Shown here in pieces: positions 42,724-51,429 of a stretch of 64,000 nt of DNA. The DNA is taken from assembly GCF_900142575.1 (NCBI RefSeq), contig NZ_FRBI01000009.1:62001-126000 (forward strand). The letters are read 5' to 3'. Position 1 is the first letter of the stretch, and the number at the start of each line of letters is the position of its first letter. A model generated the notes under the pieces. That model saw nothing but the letters and a program-made list of their open reading frames with translations, made no database searches and was not told the origin of the DNA. The translations under genes were made by a program, and so were the position numbers. This stretch comes from Actinacidiphila paucisporea (GTDB lineage: Bacteria > Actinomycetota > Actinomycetes > Streptomycetales > Streptomycetaceae).

Positions 42724-43695
42724 ATGACCACGCCACAGACACCACAGAAACCGATCGGCTCGGGCTTCGGCGCCCACAGCACCGCGGACGACGTGCTGCG
42801 CGGCATCGACCTGACCGGAAAGCTCGCGCTCGTCACCGGCGGCTACTCCGGCATCGGCCTGGAGACCACCCGGGCACTGGCCAAGGCCGGCGCCCACGTG
42901 GTGGTGCCGGCCCGCCGTCCGGAGACCGCCGCCGACGCGCTCGCCGGTATCGAGGGCGTCGAGGTGGACCGCCTCGACCTGGCCGACCTCGACAGTGTCC
43001 GCGACTTCGCCGACCGCTTCCTCGCCACCGGCCGCGACATCGACATCGTCATCAACAGCGCCGCCGTCATGGCCTGCCCGGAGACCCGGGTCGGACCCGG
43101 CTGGGAGGCGCAGTTCGCCACCAACCACCTCGGCCACTACGCGCTGGTCAACCGGCTCTGGCCGGCGATCGAGCGGGGCGGCGCCCGGGTGGTGGCGGTG
43201 TCCTCGGGCGGCCACCACAACTCGCCGATCCGCTGGGACGACCTCCAGTTCGAGCACGGCTACGACAAGTGGGAGGCCTACGGGCAGGCCAAGACCGCCA
43301 ACGTGCTCTTCGCCCGGCAGCTCGACGCGCTCGCCCGCGACCGGGGCGTACGCGCCTTCGCGCTGCACCCCGGCGGCATCCTCACCCCGCTCCAGCGGCA
43401 CCTGCCCAAGGCCGAGATGGTCGAGCGCGGCTGGATCGACGAGGACGGCAAGCCGCTGAACCCGGCCGGCTTCAAGTCCACCCAGGAGGGCGCGGCCACC
43501 CAGGTCTGGGCGGCCACCTCGCCCGCACTCGACGGCCTGGGCGGCGTCTACCTGGAGGACTGCGACATCGCCGAGCCGGCCCGCCCCGACGGCACCCGCA
43601 ACGGAGTCCGCGACTACGCGATCGACCCCGACCAGGCGTCCCGCCTGTGGACCCTGTCCGCCCACCTCACCGGCGTCGACGCCTTCGCGTCCTGA
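42724..43695 (+). CDS. Short-chain dehydrogenase/reductase
   Basis: A 323-aa SDR of the retinol-dehydrogenase/WWOX-like type. The cofactor site is LALVTGGYSGIGLET (about 36-50), the central strand motif is NSAAVMA in place of NNAG, and the catalytic YGQAK follows VAVSSGGHH. The substrate is unknown. A TAGCCT hexamer seven bases before the ATG points to a leaderless transcript. It is divergent from the redox-signalling operon. Confidence 0.92.
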   Translation: MTTPQTPQKPIGSGFGAHSTADDVLRGIDLTGKLALVTGGYSGIGLETTRALAKAGAHVVVPARRPETAADALAGIEGVEVDRLDLADLDSVRDFADRFLATGRDIDIVINSAAVMACPETRVGPGWEAQFATNHLGHYALVNRLWPAIERGGARVVAVSSGGHHNSPIRWDDLQFEHGYDKWEAYGQAKTANVLFARQLDALARDRGVRAFALHPGGILTPLQRHLPKAEMVERGWIDEDGKPLNPAGFKSTQEGAATQVWAATSPALDGLGGVYLEDCDIAEPARPDGTRNGVRDYAIDPDQASRLWTLSAHLTGVDAFAS

Positions 43696-43705
43696 ACCCG
43701 CACCG

Positions 43706-43724
43706 CCCGCGCATCCCGCGCGGG
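43706..43724. terminator. Small GC hairpin after the SDR gene
   Basis: CCCGCGC, ATCCC loop, GCGCGGG: a perfect 7-bp stem 11 bp after the stop. Weak evidence for termination; bases 43725-43976 hold nothing else recognisable. Confidence 0.35.
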
Positions 43725-43976
43725 GCGTCCAGCCGCCGCGGCGGACCCCGCGTGGCCCCCCGCCGCCGCGGCGCCCCCGCGTGAACCTCGCCCCACGGGG
43801 CCGGGGCCCCGGGGTGGTGGCGCGATCGGGTGAAGGGTGGGTCGGTCGGCCCGGCCGGTGGGCGGTACGGTGGGCTGGGCGGCGGATGCTGGGGTGGACA
43901 GACGTCCGCGTCCCGCCGCGGATTCGGACGGGCCCGGCGCGCCGGGCCACGACGCCACCGGAGGCCCACCCTGCTG

Positions 43977-44834
43977 GTGCTCTGCGTGATCTTCGCGCTC
44001 CTCGGGGCGGCGAGCAACGCGACCGGTACGGTGCTGCAGCGCAAGGCCGCGCTGGCCGTGCCCGCCAAGGACGCGCTCAAGCCGCGGCTGCTGATGGACC
44101 TCGTCAGGCAGCCGGTGTGGCTGCTGGGCATCTGCGGCGTGGCCGGCGCGGCGCTCTTCCAGGCGCTGGCCCTGGTGACCGGCCCGCTGGCGCTGGCGCA
44201 GCCGGTGTTCATCCTGGAGCTGCCCTTCGCGCTGCTGATCGCCCTGCCCGTGCTGCACCGCGCCCTGCCCAAGTCGGGCTGGTACGCGGTCGGCTGCATG
44301 GTCGCGGGCCTGGTGCTGGCGCTGGCCAGCGCCGCTCCCACCGGGGGTGCGTCGCAGGCGTCGATGGCCCGGTGGATTCCGGCGGTGGTGGTGTGCGTGG
44401 CGGGGATCGCCGTCGTGGTCGGCGCGGCCAGGCGCCGGCCGTCGGGCGCGGCACGGGCGGCGCTGCTCGGGACGGCCGCCGCGGTGGCCAACGCGCTGAC
44501 CGCCGCCCTGATGAAGTCGGCCGCCGACACCTTCTCCACCGACGGCTTCGGCGCCTTCCTGGCCGCCTGGCAGACCTACGGCTTCGCGGTGTGCGGCGTG
44601 GCGGCGGTCTTCCTGCTGGAGAACGCCCTGCAGGCCGGGCCCATCGCGTCCTCGCAGCCCGCGCTCACCCTCGGCGACGCGACCGTCAGCCTGCTGCTGG
44701 GGGTCATCGTCTACGGCGAGCACATCCGCACCGGCTGGTGGATCGTGCCGGAGCTGGCCGGGGTCGGCCTGATCATCAGCGGCACCCTCTACCTGTCCAG
44801 GGCCGTGCCGCTGACCCGCGAGCTGGGCAGCTGA
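43977..44834 (+). CDS. DMT family (EamA-like) transporter
   Basis: A membrane protein of about 285 aa with nine to ten hydrophobic segments, in two halves typical of drug/metabolite transporters (ALLGAASNATGTVLQRKAAL; GPLALAQPVFILELPFALLI; ASSQPALTLGDATVSLLLGV; LAGVGLIISGTLYLSRA). The substrate is unknown. GGAGG at 43960-43964 supports a start in the CTG-CTG-GTG run at 43971-43979; I chose the GTG, but a CTG start has better spacing. A clear terminator follows. Confidence 0.8.
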   Translation: MLCVIFALLGAASNATGTVLQRKAALAVPAKDALKPRLLMDLVRQPVWLLGICGVAGAALFQALALVTGPLALAQPVFILELPFALLIALPVLHRALPKSGWYAVGCMVAGLVLALASAAPTGGASQASMARWIPAVVVCVAGIAVVVGAARRRPSGAARAALLGTAAAVANALTAALMKSAADTFSTDGFGAFLAAWQTYGFAVCGVAAVFLLENALQAGPIASSQPALTLGDATVSLLLGVIVYGEHIRTGWWIVPELAGVGLIISGTLYLSRAVPLTRELGS

Positions 44835-44860
44835 ACGGGACTGTCCCGCCCCGAAGGCCC

Positions 44861-44898
44861 GCGGGCATCGCCGGTCCCCTCCGGCCGGCGATGCCCGC
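44861..44898. terminator. Bidirectional terminator between transporter and mannosidase
   Basis: A perfect 14-bp stem (44861-44874 and 44885-44898) with a 10-base loop between convergent genes. Confidence 0.85.
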
Positions 44899-44920
44899 CA
44901 ACGCCCGCGCGGCGGCCCGC

Positions 44921-47900
44921 TCAGCCGCGCCCCACCGCGAGCCGCAAGGTGAGGATCTGGAACGGCCGCAGCGCCAGCCGCACCACGGAACCCGCCACCT
45001 CGTGGCTGCCGTCGTCCGGCAGCGGACGCTCCAGCAGGTCGGTCACCACCGCGCCGCCCAGCGCGAACCCGGGAGTGAGCACCGCCCGCACCCGGCGGCC
45101 GTGGGACTCGTAGAGCCGCACCACCACGTCGCCCGAGCGGTCGTCGGCCAGCTTGACCGCCGAGACCACCACCCCGTCCTGGTCGACCGCGACCAGCGGC
45201 TCCACCACCGCGCTGCCCGGCACGGTCCGCTCGGGCAGGTTCAGGTGGTAGCCCTCGCGGACCGCGTCGGCTGGCTCCACTCCGACCACCAGCGAGTAGC
45301 GCAGCCGGTGGGTGCCCTGGTCCTGCTGCGGATCGGGGAAGCGGGCCGCCCGCAGCAGCGACAGCCGGACCGTGGTCGTCGTACCGCCGTCGGGGCGTAC
45401 GTCCCGGGTGACGTCGTGCCCGTACGTCGAGTCGTTGACGAGTGCCGCGCCCCAGCCCGGCTCGCCGACGTGCAGGAAGCGGTGCGCGCACACCTCGAAT
45501 TTCGCCGCGTCCCAACTGGTGTTGGTGTGGGTGGGCCGCTCCACCTGCCCGAAGGGGATCTCCGCGGTGGAGTGCGCGGCCCGCACGTCCAGCGGGAAGG
45601 CCGCCTTGAGCAGCTTCTCCCGCTCGTGCCAGTCCACCACCGTCTCCACGTCGAGCCGCCGCGCCCCCTGCTCGAGGCTCAGGATCTGCTCGATCCGCGA
45701 CGCGCCGACCGTACGCACCACCCGCACGCCGCCGTCCGCGACGGAGACCTCGTCGGCCCGGTCGAGGTCGCGCACGGTGTTGCGGTAGAAGACGTCGATG
45801 TCCCAGGCGTCCCACTTGTTGGGGAAGTCCTGGTGCAGTTGCAGCAGGTTGGCCGCCGCGCCCGGGGCCAGCGCCTCGCGGCCCGCGGTGATGTCGTAGG
45901 CGGAGGTGACCAGGCCGCGACCGTCGACCACGATCCTCACCAGCCCGTTGTCCAGCACGAAGCCGTCGCCCTCGGCCACCGGGGGAGTACGCCCCGGCGC
46001 CCGCGTCCTGGGCGCCGCGCCCAGCGCGGGGACGCCGCCGCGCGCGTGCGGGGCGGCGTTGAAGACCACCTCGCCGGCCCCCGGCGGACCGGCCAGCGCA
46101 CGTTGGGCCGCGCCGATCAGCTCTTCCAGTTCGGCGGCCACCTCCCGGTAGGTCTGCTCCGCCTCCCGGTGCACCCAGGCGATCGAGGTGCCCGGCAGGA
46201 TGTCGTGGAACTGATGCAGCAGCACCGTCTTCCACAGCCGGTCCAACTCCTGGTACGGATACGCCGCCCTGGTCCGCGCGGCGGCCGTCGCCGCCCACAG
46301 TTCGGCCTCCCGCAACAGGTGCTCGCTGCGCCTGTTGCCCTGCTTGGTCGCCAACTGGCTGGTCAAAGTGCCGCGGTGGAATTCCAGGTACAACTCGCCC
46401 ACCCACACCGGCGCGTCCGGATGGTCGGCGAAGGCCTTGGCGAAGAAGTCCGCGGGCGCCTCCACCGCCACCCGCGGTGAACCCTCCAGGTTCGCGAGCC
46501 GGTCGGCGCGCGCGATCATCTCCCGGGTCGGCCCGCCACCGCCGTCGCCGTAGCCGAACGGCACCAGCGAGCGGTCGCTGCGCCCCTTGTCCTGGAAGTT
46601 GCGTTCGCTGTGCGCCACTTCGGCGCCCGACAGGTCACTGTTGTAGGTGTCGACCGGCGGGAAGTGGCTGAAGATCCGGGTGCCGTCGATGCCCTCCCAC
46701 CAGAAGGTGTGGTGCGGGAACCTGTTGGTGGTGTTCCAGGAGATCTTCTGCGTCAGGAACCACCGCACCCCGGCCAGCTTCATCAGCTGCGGCAGCGCCG
46801 CGTTGTAGCCGAAGGTGTCGGGCAGCCACATCTCCTCGGTCTCGACGCCGAATTCCTCCAGGTAGAACCGCTTGCCGTGGACGAACTGGCGCACCAGCGA
46901 CTCGCCGCCGGTGATGTTGGTGTCCGGCTCCACCCACAGGCTGCCGGCCGGCAGGAACTGCCCGGTCTTGGCCTTCTCCTGGGCGCGCGCGTAGACGTCG
47001 GGCCGGTGCTCCTTGAGCCAGGCCAGCTGCTGCGCCTGCGACATCACGAAGCGGAAATCCGGGTGGTCGTCCATCAGTTGCGTGACGCTGGAGACGGTCC
47101 GGGACACCTTGCGTACCGTCTCGCGCAGCGGCCACAGCCACGCCGAGTCGATGTGGCTGTGCCCGATCGCCGATATCCGGTGCGCCCCCGGGCTCGCGGG
47201 CGCCGCCAGCGCCGGTGCCAGCACCTCGCGGGCGGCCGCCGCGGTGCCGCCGACGTCCTGGAGGTCGATCACGTCGAGGGCCTGCTCGATGGTGCGCAGC
47301 AACTGCCAGCGCCTGGTGGACTGCTCGGGCAGTTCGTGCATCAACTGCCCGAGTACGTCGAGGTCCTGGACCAGCTCGAAGACCCCGGCGTCGAAGACGG
47401 CCAGGTCCATCCGGCGCAGCCGGTAGAGCGGGTCGCGGTCCCCGGCGGCGTCCGCGTCGTGCAGCCAGGCCGCCCGGTCGCCCGCGGGCGTCGGGTGGAA
47501 GGTGAGCTGCTCGGGCCCGGAGTGCATGACGACCGGGTTCGCCGCGGCCTCGATGTAGTACGTCAGCTGCTCGCCGCCGGTGGCCGACGGCGAGATCGGC
47601 AGGTGGGTGTTGCGGGGGTTGAGCGCCTTCACCGCGGTCCCGTCGGGACGGTGGACCAGGCCCTCGGCGGAGAAGCCGGGCTCGGTGGTGCCGAAGCCCA
47701 GGTCGAGCACCGCCTCCACGGCGAGGCCCGCCCATTCCTGCGGTATCCGGCCGCTGACCTTGAACCAGCTGGTCGACCAGGCCGGTCCCCAGCGGTCGCC
47801 GACCTGGGCCGGACCGTAGTCGGCGGCGAGCCCGGCGGCGACCGGTACCGGTTCGCCGGGGACGTGCCACACCTCGACGGTGAGCGGCACGCAGCGGGCG

Positions 47901-47974
47901 TGCACCGCGGGTCGCAGCCGCTGGCTCAGCATGCGGGCCAGCCGCTGCTCGGTGATGGTGGGATCGGTGTGCAA
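44921..47974 (-). CDS. GH38 alpha-mannosidase
   Basis: A 1017-aa cytoplasmic enzyme. The N-terminal about 240 residues are a beta domain. The GH38 catalytic barrel carries zinc-ligand motifs GHSHIDSAWLWPLRETVRK (about 268-286) and QFHDILPGTS, and the nucleophile Asp in WLPDTFGYNAALPQ. The C-terminal beta-sandwiches contain DFPNKWDAWDIDVFY and VVDWHEREKLLKAAFPL. It would cleave terminal alpha-mannose from imported manno-oligosaccharides or glycans. The start is a TTG at 47974 with GAAGG six bases upstream. It lies 48 bp after the importer permease in the same operon. Confidence 0.92.
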   Translation of the reverse strand: MHTDPTITEQRLARMLSQRLRPAVHARCVPLTVEVWHVPGEPVPVAAGLAADYGPAQVGDRWGPAWSTSWFKVSGRIPQEWAGLAVEAVLDLGFGTTEPGFSAEGLVHRPDGTAVKALNPRNTHLPISPSATGGEQLTYYIEAAANPVVMHSGPEQLTFHPTPAGDRAAWLHDADAAGDRDPLYRLRRMDLAVFDAGVFELVQDLDVLGQLMHELPEQSTRRWQLLRTIEQALDVIDLQDVGGTAAAAREVLAPALAAPASPGAHRISAIGHSHIDSAWLWPLRETVRKVSRTVSSVTQLMDDHPDFRFVMSQAQQLAWLKEHRPDVYARAQEKAKTGQFLPAGSLWVEPDTNITGGESLVRQFVHGKRFYLEEFGVETEEMWLPDTFGYNAALPQLMKLAGVRWFLTQKISWNTTNRFPHHTFWWEGIDGTRIFSHFPPVDTYNSDLSGAEVAHSERNFQDKGRSDRSLVPFGYGDGGGGPTREMIARADRLANLEGSPRVAVEAPADFFAKAFADHPDAPVWVGELYLEFHRGTLTSQLATKQGNRRSEHLLREAELWAATAAARTRAAYPYQELDRLWKTVLLHQFHDILPGTSIAWVHREAEQTYREVAAELEELIGAAQRALAGPPGAGEVVFNAAPHARGGVPALGAAPRTRAPGRTPPVAEGDGFVLDNGLVRIVVDGRGLVTSAYDITAGREALAPGAAANLLQLHQDFPNKWDAWDIDVFYRNTVRDLDRADEVSVADGGVRVVRTVGASRIEQILSLEQGARRLDVETVVDWHEREKLLKAAFPLDVRAAHSTAEIPFGQVERPTHTNTSWDAAKFEVCAHRFLHVGEPGWGAALVNDSTYGHDVTRDVRPDGGTTTTVRLSLLRAARFPDPQQDQGTHRLRYSLVVGVEPADAVREGYHLNLPERTVPGSAVVEPLVAVDQDGVVVSAVKLADDRSGDVVVRLYESHGRRVRAVLTPGFALGGAVVTDLLERPLPDDGSHEVAGSVVRLALRPFQILTLRLAVGRG

Positions 47975-48022
47975 GGCGAGCCTTCCCGTGCGGTCGGGAG
48001 TGTCGGTGGTCGTACGAGCCGG

Positions 48023-48919
48023 TCAGCCCTTGAGCGCGCCGCCCAGGGCGAAGCCGCCGCCGAGCCGGCGGGCGAGGACGAGGTAGAGCATCACCACGGG
48101 GATGGAGTAGATGATCGAGAACGCCGCCAGCTGGCCGTACTGCGTCTGGTCGTGGGCGCTGAGGAAGGTGAAGACGCCCACCGAGGCGGGCAGCTTCTCC
48201 GGGGAGAGCAGCAGGATGAAGGGCACGAAGAAGTTGCCCCACATTCCGATGAAGGTGAAGATCGTCACCACGATGACGCCGGGCCACATCAGCGGCAGCA
48301 CGATCCGCCAGAGCACCTGCATGGCGTTGGCGCCGTCGATCCTGGCCGCCTCCTCCAGGACCAGCGGGACGCCGTCCATGAAGTTCTTCATCAGCCAGAT
48401 CCCGAACGGCAGCGCCGCCGCGGCCAGGAAGAGCGTCGTACCGGGCATCGAGTCGATCAGGTTGACCTGGACGAACATGCTGTAGACCGGGATCATCACC
48501 GCGGTGATCGGCAGCCCGGTGCTGAACAGGATGGTGTAGAGGAACGGCCTGCGCAGCCGGGACCTGAACCGCGACAGCGGATAGGCGGCGAGCACCGAGC
48601 ACACCACGCACAGCATGGTGCCGCCGCCGCACATCAGCAGGCCGTTGAGCATCGGCCGGTAGGTGGTGTCGCTGTTGAGGATGTTCCGGAAGTTCTCACC
48701 GGTGGGCGACGGCACCGACAGCCTGAAGCTGCCGTGTGCGTTGACCGAGACCAGCAGCATCCACAGCAGCGGCACCAGGTAGAGCGCGGAGAAGGCCAGC
48801 AGCGAGACGTTGACGGCGACCCGGCTCGCCGTCGCCCGCGTGTGCCGGGTGCCGATCACGGGCCGCCGGGCGACCGCGGGGCGGACCCGTACCGTACGCG
48901 GGCTGTCGGTGACGGCCAT
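48023..48919 (-). CDS. Sugar ABC transporter permease, MalG type
   Basis: A 298-aa inner-membrane permease: six hydrophobic segments after an Arg-rich N-terminus, with EAA loop EEAARIDGANAMQVLWRIVLP (split, about 190-210). It overlaps the preceding permease by one base and precedes the alpha-mannosidase, implying import of mannose-containing oligosaccharides. Confidence 0.92.
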   Translation of the reverse strand: MAVTDSPRTVRVRPAVARRPVIGTRHTRATASRVAVNVSLLAFSALYLVPLLWMLLVSVNAHGSFRLSVPSPTGENFRNILNSDTTYRPMLNGLLMCGGGTMLCVVCSVLAAYPLSRFRSRLRRPFLYTILFSTGLPITAVMIPVYSMFVQVNLIDSMPGTTLFLAAAALPFGIWLMKNFMDGVPLVLEEAARIDGANAMQVLWRIVLPLMWPGVIVVTIFTFIGMWGNFFVPFILLLSPEKLPASVGVFTFLSAHDQTQYGQLAAFSIIYSIPVVMLYLVLARRLGGGFALGGALKG

Positions 48920-49830
48920 CAGTCCTCCTCGATCTTGAGCAGCCGGATGTAGACGACCGAGAAGAGCGCGCCCACCACCAGCAGCACCAGCGCGACGGCC
49001 GTGCCGTAGCCGATCAGGCTGCTGGTGAAGGCCTGCTGGTACATGAACACCGGCAGCGTCTCGGTCTTGTTGCCGGGACCGCCGCGGGTCATGGTGTAGA
49101 TCAGCCCGAAGACCGACAGCGTCTGCAGGGTGATCAGCATCAGGTTGGTCATCACCGAGCGGCGGATCACCGGCAGCGTCACCCGCCACAGCCGCTGCCA
49201 GGGCCCCGCGCCGTCCACCTCGGCCGCTTCGACCAGTTCCTGCGGCACGTCGTTGAGGGCCGCCGAGTACACCAGCATCGAGAAGGCGGTGCCGCGCCAG
49301 ACGTTGGCGATGCACACCGCCAGGATCGGCAGCGTGTACAGCCAGTTCTGCTGCGGGAGGTGCAGCCCGCGCAGGATCGCGTTGAGCGAGCCCTGCCGGA
49401 AGAAGAAGGCGTACATCAGGTAGCCCGCCACCACTTCGGGCAGCACCCACGCGGCGATCACCACCGTGCTGGTGATCGAGCGGACCGGTTTGGCGGCCTT
49501 CTCCATCAGCACCGCCAGCGCGAGCCCGAGGGTGTTCTGCCCGATGACGGCCGAGCCGACGACGAAGACCAGGGTCAGTTCGACGGCGTTGACGAAGTCC
49601 GCGTCGCGGAAGGCCCGGGTGAAGTTGTCGAAGCCGACGAAGTGGGTGCCGGACGCGCCCGTGAGCTGCATGTCGGTGAAGGCGTAGTAGACGCAGTAGG
49701 CGATGGGGCCCGCCAGGAAGATCACGAGCAGCACCACGGCGGGCAGCAGCGGCACGCCGCGCAGCAGACCGCCCACCGCCCGGCCGCGGCGCGGCCCGGC
49801 GGTGGGAGCCGCGGCGGCCGTGACGGTCAC
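48919..49830 (-). CDS. Sugar ABC transporter permease, MalF type
   Basis: A 303-aa inner-membrane permease with six hydrophobic segments and EAA loop VEAAEVDGAGPWQRLWRVTLP (split). It starts at a GTG overlapping the lipoprotein stop (GTGA) and ends overlapping the next permease (TGATG). No ATPase gene is present; a shared MsiK-type ATPase is expected. Confidence 0.92.
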   Translation of the reverse strand: MTVTAAAAPTAGPRRGRAVGGLLRGVPLLPAVVLLVIFLAGPIAYCVYYAFTDMQLTGASGTHFVGFDNFTRAFRDADFVNAVELTLVFVVGSAVIGQNTLGLALAVLMEKAAKPVRSITSTVVIAAWVLPEVVAGYLMYAFFFRQGSLNAILRGLHLPQQNWLYTLPILAVCIANVWRGTAFSMLVYSAALNDVPQELVEAAEVDGAGPWQRLWRVTLPVIRRSVMTNLMLITLQTLSVFGLIYTMTRGGPGNKTETLPVFMYQQAFTSSLIGYGTAVALVLLVVGALFSVVYIRLLKIEED

Positions 49831-51209
49831 CGGGCGCCCTGGACGGTGTTGTCGGCACCGACCGCGGTCTTCACGTCGTCATCGAAGGTGCTCGCGGCCT
49901 TGTCGACCGAACTCTGGCCGGTGGTCACCGACTCCATCGCCTTCTGGATGGCGCTGGAGACCTGGGTGTACGCCGGCAGGCCCGGCCGGTAGTAGGTGGC
50001 GGGGACCAGGGCGGTGAAGAACGCGTTGCTGGGCAGCGCCTTGAGGTAGGTCGGGTCGGCGGCCACGTCGGTGCGCACCGCGATGGTGGCGTTGACGCTG
50101 TTCCACTGGGCCGAGTTGGCCTTCGACTCGAGGAACCGGGTGAATTTCCAGGCCAGGTCGGCGTTCTTCGCCTTCGCCGGGATCGACCAGGCCCAGCCGC
50201 CCGACATGCTGACCTTGCCGCTGCCCTGGCCGTTCTGCGACGGCATCGCGGCCATGCCCATCGTCGTCTCCCACTGCGGCCACGGCTTGGGCCCGGTGCG
50301 GATCCAGTTGTTGGGCATCCATGAGCCGTCGAGGTCGATCGCGAGCTTGCCCTGCGGGATCATCTCGGTGCCGACCGCGGCCTGGATGTTGGCGCCCAGC
50401 GCGTCCTGCGGGGACGGGCCGAGGCCCTCGCCGTAGACGGTGTGCACGAAGTCCAGCGCGTCCCTGAAGCCCTTGCTGCCGACGACCCACTTGCGCTGCT
50501 TGCCGTCGTACAGCGAGTCGTTGGCGGCCGGGGTGCCGTAGAGCAGCATCTCGAAGCCCTGCATCGAGGAGGCCTCGCCGGCGGCCACGCCGGTGTAGAC
50601 GTTCAGCGGTGTCACGCCGGGGACCTTGGCCTTGACGGTACGGGCCGCGGTCAGCACGTCGGCCCAGGTCTTCGGCTGCCACGGCACGGCTATGCCGGCC
50701 TGCGCGAAGAGCTGCTTGTTGTACCAGAGGCCGCGGGTGTCGGTGTCGTCGGGCACACCGTAGGTCTTGCCGTCCCCCGCGTACTTCATCGCCGCCTTGG
50801 CGGGTGCGGCGAAGGCGCTCCACTCCTGCCAGGACTTCAGGTAGCCGTCCAGTGGCTGGAGATAGCCGCTCGCCACATCGGAGTTGATGGTGGCCGTGTC
50901 CTCGTAGACCAGGTCGGGCGCGGTCGCGGGGGAGCGCATCATCAGCTGGATCTTGGTGTAGTAGTCGTTCTCGCTCGCGGTCACCGGGACGAGCTTCACC
51001 GTGGTGCCGGGGTTGGCCTTCTCGAACTGCTGCACCATCGGTTCGAGGAAGCCGGCCTGGACGTGGTTGTTGTTGTTCAGCTGCTGCTGGTAGACGACCT
51101 TGATCGTCTTGGCCGAGCCGCCGGAACCGGACCCGCAGCCTGACAACGTTGCCGCACACACGGTCGTGGCGGCCGCTACCGCGGTCGCCGCGAGAAGTCT
51201 CGTTCGCAC
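49827..51209 (-). CDS. Sugar ABC transporter substrate-binding lipoprotein
   Basis: A 460-aa solute-binding lipoprotein. The GTG start at 51209 has GGAGG six bases upstream; the signal ends in lipobox LSGC. The body has the two-lobe pattern (QQLNNNNHVQAGFLEPMVQQ; IPQGKLAIDLDGSWMPNNW; MSGGWAWSIPAKAKN). Genomic context with GH38 suggests mannose-containing ligands. It is the first gene of the operon, divergent from the ROK regulator. Confidence 0.92.
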   Translation of the reverse strand: MRTRLLAATAVAAATTVCAATLSGCGSGSGGSAKTIKVVYQQQLNNNNHVQAGFLEPMVQQFEKANPGTTVKLVPVTASENDYYTKIQLMMRSPATAPDLVYEDTATINSDVASGYLQPLDGYLKSWQEWSAFAAPAKAAMKYAGDGKTYGVPDDTDTRGLWYNKQLFAQAGIAVPWQPKTWADVLTAARTVKAKVPGVTPLNVYTGVAAGEASSMQGFEMLLYGTPAANDSLYDGKQRKWVVGSKGFRDALDFVHTVYGEGLGPSPQDALGANIQAAVGTEMIPQGKLAIDLDGSWMPNNWIRTGPKPWPQWETTMGMAAMPSQNGQGSGKVSMSGGWAWSIPAKAKNADLAWKFTRFLESKANSAQWNSVNATIAVRTDVAADPTYLKALPSNAFFTALVPATYYRPGLPAYTQVSSAIQKAMESVTTGQSSVDKAASTFDDDVKTAVGADNTVQGAR

Positions 51210-51325
51210 CTTTGACCTCCGGTGAAGAACCCGAGTCGGCCCGCAACGGTTGCGGACAGCGCGGGGGGTGCCCGGTGGGGACCGCCCCCGTTCAGCCGGG
51301 CGCCCGTGCCCTGGCATGTCGGCGA

Positions 51326-51354
51326 AGCTAAATCCAATGGATTGAGTAAGTCAA
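51326..51354 (-). promoter_or_regulatory. Promoter of the mannosidase-importer operon
   Basis: On the minus strand TTGACT (51349-51354) and TTAGCT (51326-51331) are 17 bp apart. The ROK operator candidate (51331-51343) sits in the spacer. A weaker rightward pair, TTGAGT (51342) and TGTAAA (51366), may serve the ROK gene. Confidence 0.5.
51331..51343. promoter_or_regulatory. ROK operator candidate
   Basis: AATCCA-A-TGGATT is a perfect 13-bp inverted repeat, AT-rich against the GC-rich background, between the divergent lipoprotein and ROK genes and inside the importer promoter. Its placement fits direct repression by the ROK protein. Confidence 0.6.
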
Positions 51355-51429
51355 CGGATCTGACATGTAAACTTCGCGGCGAGCTGCGCCGGGGGGCGCG
51401 GCGAGGGGGCCGGAGGAGGAGGCGGGTCG

